A DNA stretch of 64,000 nucleotides from assembly GCA_963786195.1 (NCBI GenBank), contig CAWAYH010000011.1, positions 372,001 to 436,000 of the forward strand, in the 5' to 3' direction. The notes beneath the pieces are model-generated. The model saw only the letters and a list, made by a program, of their open reading frames with translations, did not search any database and was not told the origin of the DNA. This DNA comes from CAWAYH01 sp963786195 (lineage in GTDB: Bacteria > Acidobacteriota > Vicinamibacteria > Vicinamibacterales > 2-12-FULL-66-21). The position numbers and the translations under genes are program-made. Shown here piece after piece: positions 53,345-62,635 of this stretch (position 1 is the first letter of the stretch; the number at the start of each line of letters is the position of its first letter).

Positions 53345-54943
53345 ATGTTTACGGTGAGCCGAAAGCTCATGCTTTCCGCGGCGATGGTCGTGATGATGAC
53401 TGTCGGTGCGCAGGCGGGAGCGTCAGGCAACGGTACAGATCACAAGGACAAGGATCGTCGAAACGACGAGCGGGACAACTGGAAGCAGGTCCTGGTCCTG
53501 AGTGCGAGCGTGAATCACGATGAAGAAACGGTCACGCTGCGCGGACAGAACTTCGGCAAGCACCAGCAGGTGGTCTTCTGCGAGACGACCCGCATGCGCG
53601 TGCTCAAGTGGACGACGACGGAAGTCGTGGTTCACTTTCCGGATGAAGTTCAGGACGGGACGTACTTGTTCACGGTTGCTCGCGGAAACGAGCCGCACGA
53701 GCGCGGCGCATTTTATGTGACCAAGGTATCGCCGGGCTACGTCGGGGGAGACGGAGCCACAGGACCCGCCGGCCCAGAGGGGCCGGCGGGACCGCCTGGA
53801 CCGCAGGGCCCTCAGGGGGACCGCGGGCTGCCAGGTGAGCGCGGTGCGGTTGGTCCACAGGGTGAACGAGGTGCCGTTGGACCGCAGGGGGAACGCGGTC
53901 TGACAGGTCTGACGGGTCTGACGGGGCCGGGTGGTCCTGTCGGCCCCGGCTGGGCCCGTGGGCCCGACTGGTCCTGCAGGACCGGGCGGTGTGGGAAGCG
54001 TTGGACCTGCGGGTCCGGCAGGTCCCGCAGGCCCGATCGGTCCGGCGGGTGCGGCTGGAGTCGCAGGTCCGGCGGGTCCCGCCGGTCCGGCTGGTCCCGC
54101 TGGCGCGGCCGACTGGCGCGACAGGGGCCGCGGGTCCGCAGGGAGAACAGGGAGCACTGGGGCCACAGGGTCCTGCTGGTGCGCCAGGGTCCTGCTGGTC
54201 CGGCAGGCGCAACGGGTTTGACGGGTCCGGCAGGTCCGCAGGGTGATGCCGGTGCAGCGGGTCCACAAGGCCCAGCCGGTCCTCAGGGGCCTGCCGGTCA
54301 GAACGGGGCGACTGGACCGCAGGGTGAAAATGGTCAATCAGGACCGCAAGGTCCTGCCGGTCAGGCGGGTCCCGTGGGTCCCGCGGGACCGCAGGGTGAC
54401 CCCGGAGCTCAGGGGCCGGCAGGTCCCGCCGGGGCGAGTGGTGGAGTTGGGCCGGCCGGTCCGGCGGGCCCCGCGGGTCCGCAGGGCGATCCCGGTCCAG
54501 CCGGTGCAACTGGCGCGACGGGGCCGCAAGGGTTGACGGGTCCCCAAGGGCTGCAGGGTCCCGGCGGCGATCCGGGCCCGCAGGGCGTCATGGGTCCTCA
54601 GGGTCAGCAGGGACCGCAGGGTCCTCAGGGTCCGAACGGTCTTCCGGGCGGATTGACTGGCTATGAGAGGGTGTTCGCGGTGGTGCCGGCGGTGCCGGGG
54701 AGCGTGGGGACGACGGCCACGAGCAACCCGCCCTTCACCATGGACGCCGCCGTGAATTGCCCCGGTGGAAAGCGCCCCGTGGGCGGCGGGTATCAGTCGA
54801 TGACCGCCAACACGCAGCGTCTCATCCCGGTCGTGTCGATGCCGACGCCCGATGGATGGTTCATTACGTTGCGCAACACGACGGGCAGCACCCTGACGAC
54901 GGTTCAGGTGACGGTCTGGGCAGTCTGCGTCGACCAGCCGTAG
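53345..54943 (+). CDS. Secreted collagen-like protein with IPT/TIG domain
   Basis: About 530 residues. A signal peptide (KLMLSAAMVVMMTVGAQAGA) is followed by a charged linker (NGTDHKDKDRRNDERDNWK), an IPT/TIG-like immunoglobulin fold (LSASVNHDEETVTLRGQNFGKHQQVVFC, ending GAFYVTKVSPGY), then roughly 290 residues of Gly-x-y collagen triplets, and a C-terminal domain (YERVFAVVPAVPGSVG, FITLRNTTGSTLTTVQVTVWAVC). Inside the collagen part the written frame leaves Gly-x-y at 53947-53948 and returns after 54189-54190. Three extra bases (the third at 54110-54111), each a second third-position base of a Pro, Ala or Gly codon, explain this exactly. Likely a surface fibre or adhesin. I used the ATG at 53345 (GGGAGGAG upstream). 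Confidence 0.8.
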   Translation: MFTVSRKLMLSAAMVVMMTVGAQAGASGNGTDHKDKDRRNDERDNWKQVLVLSASVNHDEETVTLRGQNFGKHQQVVFCETTRMRVLKWTTTEVVVHFPDEVQDGTYLFTVARGNEPHERGAFYVTKVSPGYVGGDGATGPAGPEGPAGPPGPQGPQGDRGLPGERGAVGPQGERGAVGPQGERGLTGLTGLTGPGGPVGPGWARGPDWSCRTGRCGKRWTCGSGRSRRPDRSGGCGWSRRSGGSRRSGWSRWRGRLARQGPRVRRENREHWGHRVLLVRQGPAGPAGATGLTGPAGPQGDAGAAGPQGPAGPQGPAGQNGATGPQGENGQSGPQGPAGQAGPVGPAGPQGDPGAQGPAGPAGASGGVGPAGPAGPAGPQGDPGPAGATGATGPQGLTGPQGLQGPGGDPGPQGVMGPQGQQGPQGPQGPNGLPGGLTGYERVFAVVPAVPGSVGTTATSNPPFTMDAAVNCPGGKRPVGGGYQSMTANTQRLIPVVSMPTPDGWFITLRNTTGSTLTTVQVTVWAVCVDQP

Positions 54944-54966
54944 ACGCTGTTGGTAGATAGAGTGAT

Positions 54967-54997
54967 GGGGCCGGGACGCCTTGGCGTTCCCGGCCCC
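54967..54997 (+). terminator. Rho-independent terminator after the collagen-like gene
   Basis: GGGGCCGGGACGCC and GGCGTTCCCGGCCCC form a near-perfect 14-base stem with one bulge and a TT loop, followed by GAGTTCTTT. Located 24 bases past the stop. Confidence 0.65.
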
Positions 54998-55074
54998 GAG
55001 TTCTTTCGGCGCCCCTCACGATTGCCTGCATCCGTGTTCCGCGGGATCTTCGCGGCTATAATGTCCTGACACAT

Positions 55075-56741
55075 ATGAAAGTCACGGCGGAGACCGATAA
55101 ACAGCGCTGGGAGCGCGAGATCCTCGATCCGACGCTGAAGAAATCGGCCGAACGCCGCGTGCCCTTCACGACGATTTCCGGGCGGCCGATCGATCGACTC
55201 TACACGGCTGACGACCTCGACGGGCTCGACTACACCCGCGACCTGCAACAACCCTGGCGAGTTTCCCTACACCCGGGGCATCCATCCGACCGGCTACCGC
55301 GGCAAGCTCTGGACGATGCGGCAGTTCGCCGGGTTCGGGACGCCGGAAGAAACCAACGGGCGATACAAGGCGCTGCTCGGGGCTGGTGGCACCGGCCTCA
55401 GCGTGGCGTTCGACCTGCCGACGCTGATGGGCCGCGACCCCGATCACGAGTTGTCGCTGGGCGAAGTCGGCAAGTGCGGAGTCAGCATCGTGTCGCTCGC
55501 CGACATGGAGCGGCTCTTCGACGGCATCCAGCTCGGCCGACATCACGACGTCGATGACGATCAACTCGCCGGCGTCGATGATCTTCGCGATGTATCTGGT
55601 GGTGGCCGAGAAGCAGGGCGCCGACTGGTCCACGCTGTCCGGCACGATTCAGAACGACATCCTGAAGGAATTCATCGCGCAGAAGGAGTACATCTACCCG
55701 CCGCGCGAATCCATGCGGCTGATCACGGACGTGTTCGCGTTCTGCTCGAAGGAAGTGCCGCGGTGGAACACGGTCTCGGTCAGCGGCTATCACATTCGCG
55801 AGGCCGGCTCGACGTCGCTCCAGGAGCTGGCGTTCACGCTGCGCGACGGGATCGAGTACGTGCAGTACGGCGTCGACGCCGGACTGGACGTGGACGACTT
55901 CGCGCCGCGGATCTCGTTCTTCTTCAATTCTCACAGCGACTTCTTCGAAGAGATCGCGAAGTTCCGCGCGGCGCGCAAGATCTGGGCGGAGGTGATGCGC
56001 GATCGCTTCCACGCGAAGCACGAGCGCTCGTGGAAGCTGCGCTTCCACACGCAGACCGCCGGCGTGTCGCTCACGGCCCAGCAGCCGTACAACAACGTGG
56101 TGCGTACGGCGTTGCAGGCGCTGGCGGCCGTCCTGGGCGGGACGAACTCGCTGCACACGAACTCGCTGGACGAGGCGCTGTCGCTGCCGACGGCCGAGGC
56201 GGCCACGCTCGCCCTCAGAACGCAGCAGATCATCGCGCACGAGAGCGGCGTCACGAACATGGTGGATCCGCTCGGCGGCTCGTACTTCGTCGAGCGGCTG
56301 ACGATGGACATGGAGCGCGGCGCGAAAGAGTATTTCGACACCATCGATCGGCTCGGCGGCATGGTGGAGGCCATCGAGGAGGGCTACCCGCAGCGCGAGA
56401 TCGCCGAGGCGTCGTATCGCTTCCAGCAGGCCGTCGAGCGCCGCGACAAGATCATCGTCGGCGTCAACGACTTCGTGCAGGAGGACGAGCCGCCCATCCC
56501 GATTCTCTACATCGACGAAACGGCTGCGGAGATTCAGATGCGACGGCTCGACGAGCTCCGCAAGAGCCGCGACAATGACGCGGTGCGCCGGTCGCTCGAG
56601 GCGCTGCGCGAGACCGCGCGCGGGAACGGCAACACCATGTATCCGCTGCTCGACGCCGTGCGGGCGTACGCCACCGTGGGCGAGATGTGCGACGCGCTGC
56701 GCGACGTGTGGGGCGAATACGAAGAGGTGCCACTGATCTAG
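55075..56741 (+). pseudogene. Methylmalonyl-CoA mutase, catalytic subunit, two frameshifts
   Basis: Reads as a ~555-residue mutase catalytic chain once two bases are removed. RVPFTTISGRPIDRLYTADDLDGLDYTRDL breaks at 55245-55246 (Leu codon CT with G and C), then PGEFPYTRGIHPTGYRGKLWTMRQFAGFGTPEETNGRYKALLGAGGTGLSVAFDLPTLMGRD and FDGIQL break at 55534-55535 (Leu codon CT with C and G). From DITTSMTINSPASMIFAMYLVVAEKQG it is continuous to EVPLI. Motifs HTQTAGVSLTAQQPYNNVVRTALQALAAVLGGTNSLHTNS are typical. No B12 domain: that is the next gene, 15 bases on. Converts methylmalonyl-CoA to succinyl-CoA. Confidence 0.88.
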
Positions 56742-56756
56742 CTCCCGGCTGACCAG

Positions 56757-57170
56757 ATGCAGAAAATCCGAGTCGTCATCGCCAAGCCCGGCCTGGATGG
56801 TCACGATCGCGGCGCGAAAGTGATCGCGCGCGCGCTGCGGGACGCGGGCATGGAGGTCATCTACATGGGCCTGCGACAGACGCCCGAGCAGGTCGTGGCC
56901 GCCGCGCTCCAGGAGGACGCCGACGTCATCGGGCTGTCCATTCTGTCCGGCGCGCACATGCATATCTGCCCGCGCGTGATGGACCTGCTGAGGGACAAGG
57001 GTCTGCAGGACGTGCTCGTGGTGATCGGCGGCATCATTCCCGACGTCGACATCCCACGGCTGCGCGAGGCCGGGGTGAAGGGCATCTTTCTTCCGGGTAC
57101 GCCGATGCAGGAGATCATCGCGTTCATCAATGACAACGTACGCACGCGTGCGGAGCAGGTGAAGACGTGA
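56757..57170 (+). CDS. Methylmalonyl-CoA mutase, cobalamin-binding subunit
   Basis: 137 residues. The B12-binding motif Asp-x-His-x-x-Gly is GLDGHDRG near residue 14; further conserved parts are GLRQTPEQVVAAALQEDADVIGLSILSGAHM and LVVIGGIIPDVDIPRLREAGV, FLPGTPMQEII. It holds adenosylcobalamin for the catalytic subunit encoded immediately upstream, so the enzyme is the two-gene type. Its stop overlaps the response-regulator start by 4 bases. No mutase chaperone gene (meaB) is visible in the window. Confidence 0.93.
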   Translation: MQKIRVVIAKPGLDGHDRGAKVIARALRDAGMEVIYMGLRQTPEQVVAAALQEDADVIGLSILSGAHMHICPRVMDLLRDKGLQDVLVVIGGIIPDVDIPRLREAGVKGIFLPGTPMQEIIAFINDNVRTRAEQVKT

Positions 57171-58266
57171 CCCCGAAGCTGCTGCTGGCCGACGACAGCG
57201 TCACCATTCAGCGCGTGATCGAGCTGACGTTCGCCGACGAGAACGTCCAGGTTCTGGCCGTTGGCGACGGTCAGCAGGCCATCGAGCGCGTGCAAGCCGA
57301 TCGCCCGGACATCGTCCTGGCGGATGTCGGCATGCCCGAGCGCGACGGATACGAGGTCGCCGCGTTCATCAAGGGCAATCCGCAGCTGTCGCACATTCCG
57401 GTGCTTCTGTTGACTGGAGCCTTCGAGCCGATCGATGAAGCGCGGGCGCGCGCGGTCGGGTGCGACGGCGTCCTCGTCAAGCCGTTCGAGCCGCAGATGG
57501 TGATCAGCCGCGTGCGCGATCTGCTGGCCGGAAAACGAACGCCTCCGGCGCCGGCGCGGCCCGTCCCGGTTGCCGTACCGGCGAAGGGCGCACGTGTCGA
57601 TCCCGCTGCGGGCGAGCCGCTCCAGGCGACGAGCGGATCGCTCGAGGACTACTTCGATCGGCTCGACGCCGCGCTCGCGAGCAAAACCCTTTCACCGCAG
57701 GCGGACCTTCCGCCGCGGCGCTGGCCGAAGCTCCGCTGGCGCGGGTGCCTGATCCGCCCGCGGTTGCGCCGCCGGCCCGGACCCCGGTTGTCCCGAAGGT
57801 CGAGTCGATTCAGCCGAAGGTCGAGCATCGCGCGCTGGACGGATGGGATCCGGATCTCCCTCGCGATCCCGGAAAGACCCCTGTACCAAGCGCAAAGCCC
57901 GAGGCCATTCTGCCGCCGCTGCCGGCTGCCGCTCCGGAGCCGCCGCTGCCGGCACCGGTGGCGACCGCTGCGCCGACCCCGGAACCGGAGCCGCTGCCTC
58001 CGCCGGCGACGGCCCCCGCGCCGGTGGAAGCCTGGCAGGCGCCCCAGATGCACGAGGCGTTTGCGGCGCTGCTCGCGGCCGAGCAGCAGCGGCCCATAGC
58101 GTCCGCGGTTCCTCAGGCCGCTGCCGTTTCGACCGACGTCATCGACGACATCGTCCGTCGCGTCATCGACCGCCTCGGCGACGACACCATGCGCGCCGCG
58201 GTGCTCGATACCGCCGAACGACTCGTGCGCGACGAGATCGAGCGGATCAAGAATCAGAGATCCTGA
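57167..58266 (+). pseudogene. Response regulator with Pro/Ala linker and C-terminal helix domain, frame broken
   Basis: The N-terminal receiver domain is complete: LLADDSVTIQRVIELTF, phospho-acceptor Asp in PDIVLADVGMPERDGYEV, Thr in VLLLTGAF, Lys in VLVKPFEP. After a linker (FDRLDA) the written frame is wrong. Two doubled third-position bases at 57670-57671 (Ala) and 57677-57678 (Ser) restore ARSEQNPFTAGGPSAAALAEAPLARVP, a long Pro/Ala linker, and a C-terminal helical segment VIDDIVRRVIDRLGDDTMRAAVLDTAERLVRDEIERIKNQ ending at 58266. That last part resembles FrzZ-like or cell-polarity regulators, weakly. Coupled to the mutase subunit gene by a 4-base overlap. No kinase is nearby. Confidence 0.75.
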
Positions 58267-58334
58267 CCGAGGCGGGGCTCAGGGCGGAGGGGAGCTTGAG
58301 CCCTGAGTCGTTCCCCCACTACCATCATTCCGAC

Positions 58335-60956
58335 ATGGCCGACGATGTGGATCTCATCCACCCGATAGCGGTCCCGGAGAAGCCGGCGCTCGAGGGACTC
58401 GAAGAGAAATGGATCGCGCGCTGGCACGCTGAGGGCGTGTATCGCTTCGATCGGACCCGTCCGCGGTCCGAGGTTTTCTCGATCGATACGCCGCCGCCTA
58501 CCGTCAGCGGCTCGCTGCACGTTGGCCACGTCTTCTCGTACACCCACACGGATCTGATCGCGCGCTTTCAACGCATGCGCGGGCGGGCGGTGTTCTATCC
58601 GATGGGGTGGGACGACAACGGCCTCCCGACCGAGCGGCGCGTGCAGAACTACTTCGGCGTGCGCTGCGATCCCTCGCTGCCGTACGACCCATCGTTCGCG
58701 CCGCCCGAGAAGCCGGGGAAGCAGCCGATCCCGGTATCACGCCCGAATTTCATCGAGCTCTGCGCACGCCTGACCGCGGAAGACGAGAAAGCGTTCGAGC
58801 GCCTGTGGCAGTACCTCGGGCTCTCCGTCGACTGGTCGATGACGTACGCGACGATCGGGAAGCGCGCCCAGCACCTGTCGCAGCTGGCGTTCCTGCGACT
58901 GCAGGGGCGCGGCCTCGCGTACCAGCTTGAAGCGCCCACGCTCTGGGATGTCGACTTTCGCACGGCGGTCGCGCAGGCCGAGCTGGAAGACCGCGAGCAG
59001 CCCGGCGCCTATCATCGCGTTCGCTTCGCCAGGCGCGACGGTGCAACGGCGGCCGGTGCGAGTTACGTCGAGATCGAAACGACGCGCCCCGAGCTCATCC
59101 CCGCGTGTGTCGCGCTCGTCGCGCACCCCGACGATGAACGCTACAAGCCGTTGTTCGGCTCGGAAGTCGTGACGCCGCTCTTCGGCGCGCCGGTACCGCT
59201 GAAGGCTCATCCGCTCGCCGATCCTGAAAAGGGAACGGGCGTCGCGATGATCTGCACGTTTGGCGACGTGACGGACGTCATCTGGTGGCGCGAACTGGCC
59301 CTGCCCGTGCGAGCTGTGATTCAGGCCAACGGCGCGCTCAAACCCGTGACGTGGGGCGAGGCTGGCTGGGACAGCATCGATCGCGTGAGGGCGCAGCAGC
59401 ACTACGACCAGCTGGCGGGCCTGTCGGCGGTGAAGGCCCGGGCGCGAATCGTGGAGCTCCTGCGCGAGAGCGGCGATCTGATCGGCGATCCGCGGCCGAT
59501 CACGCATGCGGTCAAGTTCTACGAAAAGGGCGACCGTCCGCTCGAGATCGTCACGAGCCGTCAGTGGTTCATCAAGACGATGGAGTACAGGGACGCGCTG
59601 CTGGCGCGCGGGCGGGAGCTCCGCTGGCACCCGGCCTACATGCAGACCCGTCTCGAGAACTGGATCAACGGGCTCGCGGGCGACTGGTGCGTCAGCCGGC
59701 AGCGATTCTTCGGGGTGCCCTTTCCGGTCTGGTATCGCGTGCGCGAAGACGGGACGATCGACCACGACGCCCGACTCCTGCCTCTGGAGAGCCGGTTGCC
59801 CATCGATCCCTCTTCGGATGTCCCCGAGGGCTACACGGCCGATCAGCGCGATCGACCCGGCGGGTTCTCCGGCGATCCGGACGTCATGGATACGTGGGCT
59901 ACATCCTCCCTGTCGCCGCAGATCTGCGGCGGATGGATCGAAGATCCGGATTTGTTCGGGCGCGTGTTCCCGATGGACATCAGGCCCCAGGCGCACGACA
60001 TCATCCGGACGTGGCTGTTCTCGACGCTTCTGCGATCGGAGTTCGAGCATGCATCGCTGCCGTGGCGCAACGCGGCGATTTCCGGCTTTGTGCTCGATCC
60101 GGACCGCAAGAAGATGTCCAAGTCCAAGGGCAACGTCGTCACGCCGCTGGGGCTGCTCGAGGAGCACGGCTCGGACGGCGTGCGCTACTGGGCCGCGAGC
60201 GGACGTCCCGGCACGGATACGGCGTTCGACACGGGCCAGATGCGCGTCGGCCGACGCCTCGCGATGAAGCTGCTGAACGCGTCGAGGTTCGTGCTCTCGC
60301 GTCCTGAGCCGGCCGGTGCGGTGACGGTATGCGTGGACCGCGGACTGCTGACGAACCTGTCGCGGATCGTCCGCGAAGCGACGGCGGATTTCGAGGGCTA
60401 CAACTACACGCGCGCGCTCGAGCGCACCGAGACGTTCTTCTGGGGGTTCTGCGACGACTACCTCGAGCTCGTCAAGGACCGCCGCTACGGCCATCAGGGG
60501 CCCGAGCTCGCCGCGTCAGCGAACGGCGCGCTCGCCGCGGCGCTTTCGGTGATGCTCAGGCTGTTCGCTCCGTTCTTGCCGTTCGTCAGCGAGGAAGTGT
60601 GGTCGTGGTGGCGTTCGGGATCCGTGCATACGGCCCGCTGGCCCGTGCCTCAGGAGGTGCTGGCCGTCTGCCAGCCCGCGAGCGAAGACGATCGCGGCGC
60701 GCACGCCCTTCAGCTCGCCAGCCAGGTGCTCGGCGCGATCCGGAAGAGGAAGTCGGAGGAACAGCGGCCGTTCAAGACGCCGGTCGCTCGCGTGATCATC
60801 CGTGCGCCCGAATCGCAGCTCGCGTTGCTGCCGGACGTCGAGTCGGACCTGCGGGCAGCCGGCCTGATTCATCAGATCGATACGGTCGTGTCGGAGGCCT
60901 TGCAGGTCGACGTCGACCTGGCTGCGCCCGAAGGCGTTCCGGAGCGTCCCGCATGA
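58335..60956 (+). CDS. valS: Valyl-tRNA synthetase
   Basis: 873 residues, unbroken. Class Ia motifs: VSGSLHVGHVFSYTHTD (HIGH equivalent) and KKMSKSKGNVV (KMSKS). The editing (CP1) domain shows GTGVAMICTFGD. The start region EEKWIARWHAEGVYRFDRT and MGWDDNGLPTERRVQNYFGVRCDPS match the shorter archaeal/actinobacterial-like ValRS branch and differ from the common proteobacterial form. No C-terminal coiled coil of the usual length seen. First gene of a tightly overlapping operon with nadC. Confidence 0.95.
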   Translation: MADDVDLIHPIAVPEKPALEGLEEKWIARWHAEGVYRFDRTRPRSEVFSIDTPPPTVSGSLHVGHVFSYTHTDLIARFQRMRGRAVFYPMGWDDNGLPTERRVQNYFGVRCDPSLPYDPSFAPPEKPGKQPIPVSRPNFIELCARLTAEDEKAFERLWQYLGLSVDWSMTYATIGKRAQHLSQLAFLRLQGRGLAYQLEAPTLWDVDFRTAVAQAELEDREQPGAYHRVRFARRDGATAAGASYVEIETTRPELIPACVALVAHPDDERYKPLFGSEVVTPLFGAPVPLKAHPLADPEKGTGVAMICTFGDVTDVIWWRELALPVRAVIQANGALKPVTWGEAGWDSIDRVRAQQHYDQLAGLSAVKARARIVELLRESGDLIGDPRPITHAVKFYEKGDRPLEIVTSRQWFIKTMEYRDALLARGRELRWHPAYMQTRLENWINGLAGDWCVSRQRFFGVPFPVWYRVREDGTIDHDARLLPLESRLPIDPSSDVPEGYTADQRDRPGGFSGDPDVMDTWATSSLSPQICGGWIEDPDLFGRVFPMDIRPQAHDIIRTWLFSTLLRSEFEHASLPWRNAAISGFVLDPDRKKMSKSKGNVVTPLGLLEEHGSDGVRYWAASGRPGTDTAFDTGQMRVGRRLAMKLLNASRFVLSRPEPAGAVTVCVDRGLLTNLSRIVREATADFEGYNYTRALERTETFFWGFCDDYLELVKDRRYGHQGPELAASANGALAAALSVMLRLFAPFLPFVSEEVWSWWRSGSVHTARWPVPQEVLAVCQPASEDDRGAHALQLASQVLGAIRKRKSEEQRPFKTPVARVIIRAPESQLALLPDVESDLRAAGLIHQIDTVVSEALQVDVDLAAPEGVPERPA

Positions 60957-61810
60957 AGAGCGTTCCATTTGCGCCGCTCGACCCTGCGTTGTACCGCGAG
61001 ACGGTTCGTCGCGCGCTGGCCGAAGATCTCGGCTGGGGTGACGTCACGACCGAAGCGACGGTCGGCCCTGAAAAGCGCGCCCGCGGCGTGATTCTCGCGA
61101 AGGCAGCGTGTGTGATCGCCGGGGTCGACATTGCAGCCGAGGTATTTCGTCAGCTCGATCCGGCGGCCAGCATCACGCTGCGTCTCCGCGACGGCGATCG
61201 CTGCGACGCCGGCACGATCGTCGCCGAAGTTCGCGGATCCGCTGCGGCCATGCTGACGGCGGAGCGTACCGCGCTCAATTTCATCCAACGGCTGTCCGGC
61301 ATCGCGACGATCACGCGCACATTCGTCGACGCTGCCCGCACCGGCATCATCGTCCTCGACACCAGGAAGACGACGCCGACGCTGCGGGCGCTGGAGAAGT
61401 ACGCCGTCCGCGCCGGAGGCGGCAGCAACCATCGCGGGGCGCTGGACGACGGGATTCTGATCAAGGACAACCATGTGAGACTCGCGGGCGGCGTTTCGGA
61501 GGCGGTCACGCGGATGAAGGCCGCGCGCCAGGAAATGCCCGTGGAGGTCGAGGCGCAGAGCCTCGCGGACGTCGATGCCGCCATCGCGGCCGGAGCGGAC
61601 GTCATCCTGCTCGACAACCTCTCGCTCGAGCAGATTCAGGAAGCCGTGCGGCGCATCGCGCGGCGCGCGAAGGTCGAGATCTCCGGAGGCGTGACCCTCG
61701 AACGCATGCCCGAGCTTGCCCGGACGGGCGCTGACTACGTTTCGATCGGCGCGCTGACCCACTCCGCACCGGCCGTGGACCTCAGCTTCGAGATCGAACC
61801 GGATGCCTGA
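60953..61810 (+). CDS. nadC: Quinolinate phosphoribosyltransferase (nicotinate-nucleotide pyrophosphorylase)
   Basis: 285 residues. Motifs: RRALAEDLGWGDVTTEAT, the Arg/Lys-rich active site ERTALNFIQRLSGIAT, LDTRKTTPTLRALEKYAVRAGGGSNHRGALDDGILIKDNHV, and VEVEAQSLADVDAAIAAGADVILLDNLS. Makes nicotinate mononucleotide from quinolinate in NAD synthesis. Starts at ATG 60953, overlapping the valS stop (ATGA), and its stop overlaps birA by 8 bases. Confidence 0.96.
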   Translation: MKSVPFAPLDPALYRETVRRALAEDLGWGDVTTEATVGPEKRARGVILAKAACVIAGVDIAAEVFRQLDPAASITLRLRDGDRCDAGTIVAEVRGSAAAMLTAERTALNFIQRLSGIATITRTFVDAARTGIIVLDTRKTTPTLRALEKYAVRAGGGSNHRGALDDGILIKDNHVRLAGGVSEAVTRMKAARQEMPVEVEAQSLADVDAAIAAGADVILLDNLSLEQIQEAVRRIARRAKVEISGGVTLERMPELARTGADYVSIGALTHSAPAVDLSFEIEPDA

Positions 61811-62614
61811 ACCGCTGCCGCAGGAAATGGCCGCGGCGCTCGAGGCGTCACGGTCGCGCCGCGGATCGATCGGTGAGCCTGCCTACTACTTCAGCGAGAC
61901 CACCTCGACGAACGACGTCGCCGCGGCGTATGCCGAGCGCGGCGCTGGAGAAGGGACGATCGTCATCGCCGTCGTTGCAGACTGGCGGTCGAGGACGGCT
62001 CGGCCGGATGTGGTACTCGCCGCCCGACGCGGGTCTCTACATGTCCGTCGTGTTCCGCCAGCCGGCGGCCGCGCCGTACCTCACGCTGGCGGGTGGTGTC
62101 GCCGTCGCCGCCGGCGTCGCCGCCGCGACCGGGCTTCCGCTCGAGATCAAGTGGCCCAACGACGTCGTCACGCGCAGCGGCACCGGACCGGCTCCCCGGC
62201 GCAAGGTCGCCGGGATCCTGGCTGAGGCCTCGTCGGCGGCTCGACGGGCTCCAGTACGTCATCCTGGGCATCGGCATCAACCTGCGGCCCGCGGCGTATC
62301 CACCCGAGATTGCCGATCGCGCGACCTCGCTCGAAGCCGAATTGGGACGTCCGGTGGACGCAGGTCATGTGCTGGCGGAGGTTCTCGCCGCGCTGGCCGT
62401 CGAGCTCGTACCGCTCGCGAACGGGGATCCTTCGCGGCTGCTCGCGCGCTGGCGCTCGATGGCGCCGTCTTCCGTGGGAACGCCCGTGGAGTGCGAAACA
62501 GCAGCCGGGCGGAAGACCGGCGTCGCGGCCGGGGTCGCCGAGGACGGGGCGCTGCTCGTCCGGATCGGCGATCGACTCGAGCGGATCATCGCCGGAGAGA
62601 TAATCTGGAAGTGA
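61803..62614 (+). pseudogene. birA: Biotin-protein ligase (BirA type, no repressor domain), two frameshifts
   Basis: Three segments in successive frames: PAYYFSETTSTNDVAAAYAERGAGEGTIVIAVV; then after 61976-61977 (Val codon GT with T and G) QTGGRGRLGRMWYSPPDAGLYMSVVFRQ, LPLEIKWPNDVV and KVAGILAEASS; then after 62241-62242 (Ala codon GC with T and C) DGLQYVILGIGINLRPAAYPPEI to IIAGEIIWK. These carry the biotinyl-AMP loop (GGRGRLGR), the catalytic Lys (KWPNDV) and the GIGIN motif. It attaches biotin to carboxylase carriers. Removing two bases gives a ~270-residue protein. Followed by coaX after 21 bases, a standard birA-coaX order. Confidence 0.88.
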
Positions 62615-62635
62615 CCGCAGCTGATTGGCACTGAC

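Noticed and set aside
45890..55540. Programmed +1 frameshifting as the explanation of the broken genes
   Set aside because: Too many sites per gene, no shared slippery sequence or stop context, and extra bases that are mostly synonymous third-position alternatives fit an allele-merging artefact better.
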